Shown here: in pieces, positions 55,739 through 63,403 of the stretch | Layout of the letters: every line of letters starts with the position of its first letter | Numbering within the stretch: position 1 is the stretch's first letter | Source: an uncultured Chryseobacterium sp. | GTDB taxonomy: Bacteria; Bacteroidota; Bacteroidia; Flavobacteriales; Weeksellaceae | Direction: 5' to 3' | DNA: 64,000 nt | NCBI GenBank assembly: GCA_913774355.1 | Contig: CAJYGB010000022.1 | Location: 1 to 64,000 of the forward strand | Notes under the pieces: model-generated | Database searches by the model: none | Told to the model about the DNA's origin: nothing | What the model saw: only the letters and a program-made list of their open reading frames with translations | Made by a program: the position numbers and the translations under genes

Positions 55739-55766
55739 ATTTACACTAAACATTAAAGAATTTACT

Positions 55767-55970
55767 ATGAAAAAATTATGGATAGGCAGTATTTTAGGCT
55801 TATTATTTTTAGGCAGCTGTGCCGATAAAAAAGAGAACAGGGAAGAATTTAAGGAAGAACACAATAAGGAATATATGAGAAACAGCCTGGGCGATTCGGC
55901 CAGTGCCCACTCTGAATCTTCCGCTTCGGACAGTACGGCAATGAAACGGGATACCGTAACAACAAAATAG
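55767..55970 (+). CDS. Small Ser/Glu-rich lipoprotein
   Basis: 67 residues. Signal with lipobox L-G-S-C (Cys18), then a charged, disordered tail rich in Glu, Lys, Ser and Asp (DSASAHSESSASDST). Related in layout to the 55336 lipoprotein. Its promoter abuts an 11-copy heptamer array, so its expression may vary. Followed by a terminator four bases past the stop. Function unknown. Confidence 0.75.
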   Translation: MKKLWIGSILGLLFLGSCADKKENREEFKEEHNKEYMRNSLGDSASAHSESSASDSTAMKRDTVTTK

Positions 55971-55973
55971 AAC

Positions 55974-55998
55974 AAAACCGCAGAACATCTGCGGTTTT
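55974..55998 (+). terminator. Intrinsic terminator
   Basis: Eleven-base perfect stem AAAACCGCAGA (55974-55984) with TCTGCGGTTTT (55988-55998), three-base loop. Confidence 0.75.
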
Positions 55999-56065
55999 GC
56001 ATTTACAAACCTTACTTAACCGGCCAATCGCTTCCGGCTGTATGTATAAAATTTTACAATTCTTC

Positions 56066-56980
56066 TTATTCTCCCAGATAGATAAACGTATTTACCACCA
56101 TATAGGCCGACCTGTTATCCATCGATTTTCCGGCTCCTCCGGTAGGGACCGTTGCCGTTCCGGTCACCGTATGGATATGTGATCCCGCGGCTGCAGTATT
56201 TACCAGCATACCGATACCGCCCCAGGCTGTTGCATTGGGATCGGGCTGATAGCCGCCGGCCCCGTTATTCACCGTTGTTCCTCCCAATAGAAATCCACCG
56301 TCCGGTGATCCGTGCGTGTGGGATCCTGCAGTTTGCGCAATTCCGCTTATGGTTCCTAAGAAGTTCATATCGGGCAGGTTGAGCTGAGAAATCCATAAGT
56401 AGTTGTCTCCCCCTGTACTTCCGGGGATTTCTCCGTTTACGCCCGTTTTCAGCACACGGTCTCTGGCATCGGGAATATTTGCCGTAAATCCTAAAAGCTG
56501 CGCGGTGGATTTTGCACCGTCCGGAAGAGTTGCAATCGATCTTCCGTCTAAAACATACCATCCTGCATGATCGGTATTCAATACGGAGTTTTTAATATCT
56601 CCGGCAGAAACCGTCAGGAAATTACGGCTGTCCCCCTGCATCATTTTCATCCATACAACCCCATCAAAGATATACATCCCGACAGATGTCATGTTGACGG
56701 TTTTGGCACTGGCTGCAGTTACCGGGGCGGTTATATACACCATCACTCCTGCGTGTTGTGCAGAATACCGGCTGTCTGCCATTTTAATCTGATCTCCCGT
56801 AAGTCTCGGCGGCAAAATACCTTCCGCAGAAGAGCCATCGATCTTTCCGGCAGTGACATCCAAACTCGTTAAAGGTGTTACTGTATTGATACCAACCTGC
56901 GAAAAAGCAAAATTGGAAAAGGCGACAGCCAAAACGACTGTACAAGTTGTTCTCATCCGTTTTAATTTTTTACTGTTCAT
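56066..56980 (-). CDS. Exported protein with a tail-collar-like C-terminal region
   Basis: 304 residues from ATG 56980; the longer frame to 57181 would bury the signal peptide (about 1-32, ending SNFAFSQ). After VGINTVTPLTSLDVT, a common start in exported Bacteroidota proteins, the second half resembles a tail-collar domain: GWYVLDGRSIATLPDGA, NIPDARDRVLKTG, GSTGGDNYLWISQLNLP, and paired G-S-H-T-H/G-S-H-I-H motifs. It ends in VVNTFIYLGE. No T9SS tail seen. Third collar-type protein in the window but, unlike the operon copies, secreted. Role perhaps adhesion. Confidence 0.75.
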   Translation of the reverse strand: MNSKKLKRMRTTCTVVLAVAFSNFAFSQVGINTVTPLTSLDVTAGKIDGSSAEGILPPRLTGDQIKMADSRYSAQHAGVMVYITAPVTAASAKTVNMTSVGMYIFDGVVWMKMMQGDSRNFLTVSAGDIKNSVLNTDHAGWYVLDGRSIATLPDGAKSTAQLLGFTANIPDARDRVLKTGVNGEIPGSTGGDNYLWISQLNLPDMNFLGTISGIAQTAGSHTHGSPDGGFLLGGTTVNNGAGGYQPDPNATAWGGIGMLVNTAAAGSHIHTVTGTATVPTGGAGKSMDNRSAYMVVNTFIYLGE

Positions 56981-57215
56981 GTTCATAATTGATGTAAAAT
57001 AGGGGTTATACATTTTACAATATGAAGCCAGCAGTTTTTTAGTTATCGTGTTTAGGTGAGGCTCTACGCTGCATCTATTCCGTTGATTGGCAGAGTGCAG
57101 AACGATGTTCTGATCCGTAAAACCGCGGCAAATATAGGCGCCTTGTCTTTTACGGGAAAGCAAACGGATGTCCGTTTTCATGAAAACAGAAAGCTTTTCC
57201 GCTTAACGGATACTG

Positions 57216-58118
57216 TCATAAGCTCATTTCTTCCACAAAAAAACCATCGATTTCCGGCTGATTCCCGGCATCCAGCAGTTTTATGTAAGCCGAAGGCGAA
57301 TAATCGGTCATTGTTTTAAAGACAGAAGCAAACTTACTGTGGGAAGAGAAACCGCATTCATCAGCCAGTATGCTGATCTTGTATTGGCGGTACTTTTCGT
57401 CTCCGGAAAGCCTCTTAACGATATACTGTATTCTTAGACGGTTGATGTATGTTTTGAAATCAGCACTCTTATAGCGGTTGATCACAAATGAAAGATATTT
57501 TGTATTGGTATTGAGTTCTCCTGCGAGAAAAGGCAAAGACATATTTTTGCTGTTGTACAAAGTGCCGTTTTCAAAAATATCCAGCAGCTCCAGCAGTTTG
57601 GTCTCGGTTTCGGGAGTCATTAAAGATTCGGTTTTCGGCCTGTTAGGCTGCTTCTCATCTCCAAAAGTTTCTTCTATGGAAATATTGGGAAAACAATACT
57701 CTTCTTCAGCAGCAGGATTAGGATCACTTTCAGACGACTGCCGACGGCTCCGGATGATCTGCCGGAGTCTGGAACGCTGCTTTTTACGGATTTTCCTGAA
57801 TCTGAAAAAAGACATGATGAGTATTCCGCTTAATATGATAATGGCAGCATCCTTTGCGAGACTCAGCCCGCCGCTTTTCTTTTTTAAAACGGGATCTGGC
57901 TGTGCTTCTGAAGATCTGGCAGTAAGAACTCCCGATACTTCCGGAAGATCCGCTGGAACGCTTAGGAAATCATTTGTTGTTAAGGCTTCCGAAAAATATC
58001 CGTAAAAAACGGTATGTATGGTCTTGGGAGATAGGTTTTGAAATCCGTTTTTTGCCTGGACCAGCGGCGGTATCGAAATAATAATGAAAAACAAAAGTTG
58101 CTGAAAACTTTTAGACAT
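57216..58118 (-). CDS. Membrane-anchored AraC-family regulator
   Basis: 300 residues. A signal-like hydrophobic start (1-22), a short external part, a membrane helix (about 90-106) followed by a very basic stretch, then a cytosolic linker and a C-terminal AraC HTH (about 195-285: LAGELNTNTKYLSFVINRYK; ILADECGFSSHSKFASVFKT). Such membrane-bound AraC proteins are known in Bacteroidota, usually with larger sensor domains; here the outer part is only about 65 residues. The gene precedes the exported collar protein by 235 bases on the same strand and may regulate it. Confidence 0.85.
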   Translation of the reverse strand: MSKSFQQLLFFIIISIPPLVQAKNGFQNLSPKTIHTVFYGYFSEALTTNDFLSVPADLPEVSGVLTARSSEAQPDPVLKKKSGGLSLAKDAAIIILSGILIMSFFRFRKIRKKQRSRLRQIIRSRRQSSESDPNPAAEEEYCFPNISIEETFGDEKQPNRPKTESLMTPETETKLLELLDIFENGTLYNSKNMSLPFLAGELNTNTKYLSFVINRYKSADFKTYINRLRIQYIVKRLSGDEKYRQYKISILADECGFSSHSKFASVFKTMTDYSPSAYIKLLDAGNQPEIDGFFVEEMSL

Positions 58119-58360
58119 AAATTACAAATTATCATGGTTATTATAATAATTCATCATATTCGGATTGTGTCTTTTAGTTTTCACAAAATTAAGAATAATT
58201 TATATTTTAATAAAATTTAATATATCCAATTAATTCTATAAGATAATTTAAACATTTACCGGCAGTCAATAAGATTAATTTAACCTAAGGTATGGAAAAT
58301 AATCAAAGTATCTCTGTAACTATTTTTATATTATGAAGACTGATTTGTCGACATATTTAT

Positions 58361-58368
58361 TACATTTG
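58361..58368 (+). promoter_or_regulatory. -7 box of the thioredoxin-like gene
   Basis: TACATTTG (TAnnTTTG), 18 bases before the ATG at 58387. It supports that start over the upstream in-frame ATG at 58333. Confidence 0.5.
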
Positions 58369-58386
58369 CAACCAATAAAAAGTATT

Positions 58387-59556
58387 ATGAAAAAAATAGC
58401 AATATTCTCAGCCCTGTTTATCGGAGCTTTCGCTTTTGCACAGGGAATAAAATTTGAGGAATCCAACTTCGCTACGGTTCTTGCCAAAGCCAAAAAAGAA
58501 AACAAACTGGTTTTTATCGATGCTTACACCACCTGGTGCGGACCTTGTAAGCTGATGGCTAAAAATGTATTTCCACAGAAAACTGTAGGGGATTATTATA
58601 ACGCCAATTTCGTAAATGCCAAAATCGATATGGAGAAAGGCGAAGGAATCGAGATTGCCAAAAAATACAATGTAAAAGCCTTCCCTACCTATCTTTTCGT
58701 AGACGGAAACGGAGAACTGGTACACCGGACTTTGGGATATGTGGAAGAGGGTGATTTCATCCAGTTTGCCAAAGATGCAGGAGATCCGAGCAAAAGACTG
58801 ACCGCCCTGAAGCAGAAGTTCGAAGAAGGTGAAAAAGATCCTGAATTCCTGAAAAACCTGGCCGGCCTTACCATGTACAGCGACCCTGAGTTTTCCGGAA
58901 AGGTAATGGAACGTTATTTCAGCAGCAAAACAGAGCTGGACAGAAACGACATCCAGATGCTTCTATCGGTAACGCAGAATTCGGACAGCCCGACGTATAA
59001 AATATTCCAGTCCAAAAAGGCAGAGATTTCCAATGTGATCACGCCGGAAAAATATGATGCTATCGATAAGAGCATAAAGATCAGTGGACTATTCAAAAAA
59101 TCATACAATGCCGACACCAAATCCTGGAACGACAATTATTTCCTGACGGAAGCCCAGAAGTTCATGTCTAAGGAAGAAGCTGAAAAAACGCTGAAAAAAG
59201 CACTGGCCAACAGAGCATTAAGAAATAAAGATATTGCAACCTATGAAAAGCTGGCTTTGGAACTCAACAAAGACACTTCAGCGATGAGTTCCGAAGAACT
59301 GAACGCCCTGGCATGGAATTTCTTTGAGAATGTGGCCAATAAAGCATCCTTGGAAAAAGCAGTGGCCTGGGCACAGGAATCGGTAAAGAAAAATGAAAAC
59401 TATGCCAATACCGATACTTTGGCTAACCTTTACAACAAAGTGGGTGACAAGAAAAATGCAAAGCTTTGGGCAGAAAAGTCCATCGAACTGGCAAAAAAAT
59501 CAGGTGAAGATTCAGCGGATACCGAAAAGTTGCTGAAGAGTTTAACGATCCAATAA
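58387..59556 (+). CDS. Exported thioredoxin-like protein with helical C-terminal domain
   Basis: 389 residues. Signal peptide (about 1-18, ending AFAQG). Thioredoxin fold at about 20-135 with the redox motif W-C-G-P-C (FIDAYTTWCGPCKLM) and cis-proline segment VKAFPTYLFVDGNG. The remaining 250 residues are helical and TPR-like (ALAWNFFENVANKASLEKAV; NTDTLANLYNKVGDKKNAKL). It probably reduces or shuffles disulfides in the periplasm; the helical part may bind partners. Followed by a strong terminator. Confidence 0.9.
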   Translation: MKKIAIFSALFIGAFAFAQGIKFEESNFATVLAKAKKENKLVFIDAYTTWCGPCKLMAKNVFPQKTVGDYYNANFVNAKIDMEKGEGIEIAKKYNVKAFPTYLFVDGNGELVHRTLGYVEEGDFIQFAKDAGDPSKRLTALKQKFEEGEKDPEFLKNLAGLTMYSDPEFSGKVMERYFSSKTELDRNDIQMLLSVTQNSDSPTYKIFQSKKAEISNVITPEKYDAIDKSIKISGLFKKSYNADTKSWNDNYFLTEAQKFMSKEEAEKTLKKALANRALRNKDIATYEKLALELNKDTSAMSSEELNALAWNFFENVANKASLEKAVAWAQESVKKNENYANTDTLANLYNKVGDKKNAKLWAEKSIELAKKSGEDSADTEKLLKSLTIQ

Positions 59557-59562
59557 AAATAG

Positions 59563-59592
59563 AAAATCCGCAGATGATCTGCGGATTTTTTT
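59563..59592. terminator. Intrinsic terminator, bidirectional
   Basis: Twelve-base stem AAAATCCGCAGA (59563-59574) with TCTGCGGATTTT (59578-59589), then T residues. It lies between convergent genes. Confidence 0.8.
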
Positions 59593-59609
59593 AATCCTTT
59601 ATTAAGCTA

Positions 59610-60392
59610 TCAGCTTTCTAAGGGAATTTCTTTTTTAAATGCTTCAATCATTTGATCTCTCTTATCCTTTGGAAAATTCTTTCTTTCGGGGTATGGATTA
59701 CTTTTGAATTCATCCCTCTTTTTTAAATACTGCTCTCTGGTTACAGGAATACCTTTAGAAAAAGGTTTTATTTCAACCTGCTTTTTCTCAATGCCTATTG
59801 CATTGAAAGAATGATAATTTTTTTCATCACTGACCTGAAGGATCAGACCTGTGAGACCTTTAAATCGATAAGGCCCTTCAGAAATAGGTATTTGTTTGGT
59901 ATACCAAGCCGTAAACAGTCTGTTATTAAAAACTGTTGTCGCTTTGTTACATTTATAACCAAGAATTGTTTTTGTTTCACTATAATCTGTTTTCCATTTT
60001 AGATAGGTACTTTCAAATGTATATACGTCACGTGAAATATTACCGGTGTAAAAGATACTTGATCCATTTCTGAGAATGGAATAAGATATCTTGTATTTCG
60101 GTAGATCAGCAGCACGAATCTCTACATTTGCCGAAGTCTGTGCATCAATAGCGGCTTGCTCAAAAACTTTTCTTGCAGCAAGATATTGTTGGCTGTAAAA
60201 TATAGATGAATTAGGGTTAAAATCTAAAACCATAATTTCTTTAGATCGGTGACTTAAATCAACATCTGTTGTGTCACGGGTAAAAGAATATTCGTACTGC
60301 ACCTCAAGATCAGAAAAAGACTTTTCTTCTTTTTGCTGAGCAAATGAAAATAAGCAGGAAAAAATCAGTAGTATTAAAAAATAGTTACGCAT
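59610..60392 (-). CDS. GLPGLI family exported protein
   Basis: 260 residues with a signal peptide (about 1-19, ending LFSFAQQ). The signature appears as GPYRFKGLTGLILQVSD, with Thr in place of the usual Pro. FTAWYTKQIPISE precedes it as in the 50 kb paralogue. It starts 17 bases after the stop of a small exported peptide gene and probably shares its promoter at 60697-60724. Function unknown. Confidence 0.9.
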   Translation of the reverse strand: MRNYFLILLIFSCLFSFAQQKEEKSFSDLEVQYEYSFTRDTTDVDLSHRSKEIMVLDFNPNSSIFYSQQYLAARKVFEQAAIDAQTSANVEIRAADLPKYKISYSILRNGSSIFYTGNISRDVYTFESTYLKWKTDYSETKTILGYKCNKATTVFNNRLFTAWYTKQIPISEGPYRFKGLTGLILQVSDEKNYHSFNAIGIEKKQVEIKPFSKGIPVTREQYLKKRDEFKSNPYPERKNFPKDKRDQMIEAFKKEIPLES

Positions 60393-60409
60393 TCTTAAAG
60401 TTTAATAAT

Positions 60410-60658
60410 CTATGGATTATAACCATATTGAGGATTTTCAAAGGGACTTGCACATTCTTCTTCCATTTGCTGCAAGTCTGTCATCCAACAGTCTTGCTGA
60501 TCATTAGGTCCCACTTCTACAAACTGGGTATAACCACAAGATGATGTAAGTTTTATCGGATTATAAAAAAATTTTGATTCAGCTTTCTCTTCTTTTGAAA
60601 TATTAGCATTCATCATTCCGGCAACTCCAAAGGCTGCCAATAAAAAAATTCTTTTCAT
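60410..60658 (-). CDS. Small exported Cys-containing protein
   Basis: 82 residues. Signal peptide (about 1-19, MKRIFLLAAFGVAGMMNAN), then a mature part of about 60 residues with three cysteines (SSCGYTQFVEV, QQDCWMTDL, EEECASPF) and a Tyr/Asn/Pro end. It leads a two-gene operon with a GLPGLI protein. Short proteins of this layout are frequent in Chryseobacterium, without known function. Full-consensus promoter upstream. Confidence 0.75.
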   Translation of the reverse strand: MKRIFLLAAFGVAGMMNANISKEEKAESKFFYNPIKLTSSCGYTQFVEVGPNDQQDCWMTDLQQMEEECASPFENPQYGYNP

Positions 60659-60696
60659 GTGTTTTGAATTTTGAAATTAATAATAATTTTTTACAA

Positions 60697-60724
60697 CAAA
60701 AGTATTTCGCGAAACTTTTTCCAA
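60697..60724 (-). promoter_or_regulatory. Promoter of the small peptide / GLPGLI operon
   Basis: Minus strand: TTG (60722-60724), 17 bases, TACTTTTG (60697-60704), a full match to TTG-N17-23-TAnnTTTG. Confidence 0.65.
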
Positions 60725-60751
60725 AGATGAAAAACGGTTCCCTAGCTAACA

Positions 60752-60787
60752 ATTCCAAAAGGAATAAAAGGCTATTCCTTTTGGAAT
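60752..60787. promoter_or_regulatory. Twin ATTCC-N4-GGAAT operators
   Basis: ATTCCAAAAGGAAT (60752-60765) and ATTCCTTTTGGAAT (60774-60787), each a 5-4-5 dyad, 22 bases apart centre to centre (two helical turns). Together they form a 15-base perfect inverted repeat. They sit between divergent promoters, just upstream of an XRE regulator gene. Confidence 0.75.
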
Positions 60788-60833
60788 AAAAATATTATGG
60801 TAAAAACATTATCTTTACATTTCAATTTCCATC

Positions 60834-61214
60834 ATGATGAACAACAGTATCGGTTTTAAAATAAAAAAATTAAGGGAGCAGAAAGAAATATCACAGGAAG
60901 ACCTGGCTTTTCAGCTGGATGTATCCCAGAGCTATCTCAGCAAAATTGAAAATGGAGCTATTGAAAAACTGGATTTTATTTTTATGCAGAAGATTGCCGA
61001 TTTTTTTAAAGTGGAACCTCAGTATTTTTTAGAAGGAGATACGATTATCAATAATAATGTTGAAACAAGCAATAATTCTGCTGTGGGTAATGTTGTGACA
61101 GTAACTAATACCTTAGACAATCATTTATTGGAAAATGTCATTAATAACCAACACCAGATTAACCAACTGATGGAAATGCAGAATAAGCTGATCGAAAAGC
61201 TCTTGAAAGATTAA
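60834..61214 (+). CDS. XRE-family transcriptional regulator
   Basis: 126 residues. HTH at about 8-65 (IKKLREQKEISQEDLAFQLD then VSQSYLSKIENG). An Asn-rich linker (about 75-105) joins a C-terminal helix (HQINQLMEMQNKLIEKLLK) probably for dimerisation. The twin operator at 60752-60787 lies 47 bases upstream, with a near-consensus -7 box (TATCTTTA, 60810-60817) between, so autoregulation is likely. A second ATG follows directly; either could start. Confidence 0.88.
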   Translation: MMNNSIGFKIKKLREQKEISQEDLAFQLDVSQSYLSKIENGAIEKLDFIFMQKIADFFKVEPQYFLEGDTIINNNVETSNNSAVGNVVTVTNTLDNHLLENVINNQHQINQLMEMQNKLIEKLLKD

Positions 61215-61232
61215 ATCCTGTATATACATAAA

Positions 61233-61262
61233 AAATCCGCTGCCTTTTCAGACAGCGGATTT
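61233..61262. terminator. Bidirectional terminator
   Basis: Ten-base stem AAATCCGCTG (61233-61242) with CAGCGGATTT (61253-61262), loop of ten bases, A/T runs on both sides, between convergent genes. Confidence 0.7.
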
Positions 61263-61281
61263 CTATTTCAAAAAGTTTTTA

Positions 61282-62304
61282 TTAATATTCAAACAAAACA
61301 CTTCCCCATGTAAAGCCGCTTCCAAAGGCGGAAAGCAATACCAGGTCTCCCCTTTTTATTTTCCCCTGCTCTATCGCTTCGCTTAAGGCAATCGGGATGG
61401 ACGCTGCCGTCGTATTTCCGTACTTCTGGATGTTGTTGAAGATTTTGTCATCCGGCAGACCGAATTTCTGCTGTACAAACTGCGCAATCCGTAAGTTCGC
61501 CTGGTGTGGAATGAACATATCCACATCTTCGATCGTTTTTCCGGCTTTATCCAGGGCTTCCTTCATCGTTTCCGGAAATCGTGTTACCGCATGTTTAAAA
61601 ACAAAGTTTCCATTCATGATGGGATACACTTCCTTATTGGTTACGTTTTCCGGCTCTTTTCTCATCCGGTCGCTCCAGCCGTATTTGGAACCCGGAAACT
61701 GGGTACACAATTCGTCGGCATATTTCCCTTCGGAATGCATATTCACCGCCAGCACATCTCCTGCATCGTCATTGATCGTAGCAGAGAGGACGATGGCTCC
61801 TGCCCCATCACCGAAAATAACGGAAACACCTCTGCCTTCATCAGAAAAATCCAGTCCGAAAGAATGCACTTCTGCTCCCACAACCAGAATATTTTTATAG
61901 GTTCCCGATTTGATGAATGCATTGGCTACGCTCATGGCATAAACAAACCCCGAACACTGGTTTCTCACATCCAGCGCCCCGATCGTACCGCAGCCCAGCA
62001 TATCCTGCAGGAGAACACCGCAGCCCGGGAAGTAATAATCCGGTGAAAGGGTGGCGAAAACAATATAATCGATATCTTTTGACGTTAATCCGGCGTTGGC
62101 GATCGCTTTTTCAGAAGCTCTGAAACCAAGGTAAGCGGTGGTTTCCTGCGCATCGTTACGGTGTTCCCGGTGTCTTCTTTCTTTGATGCCGGTACGCTCC
62201 GTGATCCATTCGTCATTGGTGGTCATTAATTTGGCTAAATCATCATTCGTAACAACGTGATCCGGAACATGGAATCCGATTCCTTTTATTGTACTTTTAA
62301 TCAT
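61282..62304 (-). CDS. fabH: 3-oxoacyl-ACP synthase III (KAS III)
   Basis: 340 residues. Catalytic triad visible: Cys117 in NQCSGF, His in IPHQAN (near 265) and Asn in KYGNTTAASIP (near 295). It condenses acetyl-CoA (or another starter) with malonyl-ACP to start fatty-acid synthesis. Many Bacteroidota have more than one KAS III; this one is not beside plsX or rpmF, so it could be the paralogue used for other acyl starters. Symbol given by family. Confidence 0.88.
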   Translation of the reverse strand: MIKSTIKGIGFHVPDHVVTNDDLAKLMTTNDEWITERTGIKERRHREHRNDAQETTAYLGFRASEKAIANAGLTSKDIDYIVFATLSPDYYFPGCGVLLQDMLGCGTIGALDVRNQCSGFVYAMSVANAFIKSGTYKNILVVGAEVHSFGLDFSDEGRGVSVIFGDGAGAIVLSATINDDAGDVLAVNMHSEGKYADELCTQFPGSKYGWSDRMRKEPENVTNKEVYPIMNGNFVFKHAVTRFPETMKEALDKAGKTIEDVDMFIPHQANLRIAQFVQQKFGLPDDKIFNNIQKYGNTTAASIPIALSEAIEQGKIKRGDLVLLSAFGSGFTWGSVLFEY

Positions 62305-62376
62305 ATAGTTTTTTAATTTTGGTAAAGATAAACTTATTTAACACATAGTTTTTCAAAATATTATTATTTTTACGAT

Positions 62377-63276
62377 ATGGCAATTGTTACCATTTACCGC
62401 GACTCCCAGTGCGAATGGGTGGATGTGGAGGCTCCTACCGCGGAAGACCTGAAGTTTTTACATGAACGATACGAGATCAACAATCTTCTTTTGGAGGATA
62501 CGCTGGATCCGAATCACCTGCCGAAATATGAGGAGGACGGCGACGTGAAATTTTTCCTGCTTCGGGAAAGCACGGAACTGGAACGGAAAAACCTCAACAC
62601 CATCAGCGACATCAGCACCAAAATCGGGATCTTTATTCTGGGAAGGACAATCATCACCATCCACCGGATGAAGACCAAAAGCCTCACCGAAACCAAAAAG
62701 CAGCTTTCGGGACTGAAAACCGAAACCACCGCCAAAAATATTGCCTTACGGATCGCCCTGCTGATCATGAAAAGCTTCGACGACGAGTCGGTCAGCCTGC
62801 TGGAAACCATGGACAATATCGAAAATGAGATTTTCCTTAAAAATACCAACCATACCAACCAGATCAAAAGATTATACAAGCTGAAAAGAAAATCGGGGCT
62901 CAATTCCAGGGTATTGACGGTTTCTTCAGATGCCATTGATAAATTTAAACTGCTGGGCCTTCAGGATTCTGAAGTTTATGATTTAAAAGACAAGCATAAA
63001 GATGTCGTGGCCGATTTCGACCATCTGAATATCCAGGTAACCAACCTTATCGGGATGTTCCTGGCCCTCTCGGATCAGAAGGCCAACCAGGTGATGAAAG
63101 TTTTAGCCGTGTATTCCGTCTATTTTTTACCGATTACGTTTATCGCCGGGGTATACGGGATGAACTTCGACAATATGCCTGAACTCCACCACAAAAACGG
63201 GTATTTTTTCACCCTTGGATTAATGGCTGTCGTTGTGATCTGTACGTTTATTTATGCCCGAAGGAAGCAATGGTAA
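62377..63276 (+). CDS. corA: CorA-family divalent metal transporter
   Basis: 299 residues. Large N-terminal cytosolic domain (about 1-225), long stalk helix, and two C-terminal membrane helices with the Y-G-M-N-F signature (G-M-N at 261-263) that forms the pore mouth. Ends with a basic tail (RRKQW). It carries Mg2+ or Co2+ inward. Divergent from the KAS III gene with a 72-base gap. Confidence 0.92.
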   Translation: MAIVTIYRDSQCEWVDVEAPTAEDLKFLHERYEINNLLLEDTLDPNHLPKYEEDGDVKFFLLRESTELERKNLNTISDISTKIGIFILGRTIITIHRMKTKSLTETKKQLSGLKTETTAKNIALRIALLIMKSFDDESVSLLETMDNIENEIFLKNTNHTNQIKRLYKLKRKSGLNSRVLTVSSDAIDKFKLLGLQDSEVYDLKDKHKDVVADFDHLNIQVTNLIGMFLALSDQKANQVMKVLAVYSVYFLPITFIAGVYGMNFDNMPELHHKNGYFFTLGLMAVVVICTFIYARRKQW

Positions 63277-63403
63277 GGGTTCTTGATAGTCTGCAATGTA
63301 CTGAAATCAACTGCAAAGATTGAAAAAATTGTCGTCGGGATGTCTTTATCAGGTCAGAATTAAATTATCTTCGTCAAACAAAATAACTTAAGCACCAATC
63401 ACC

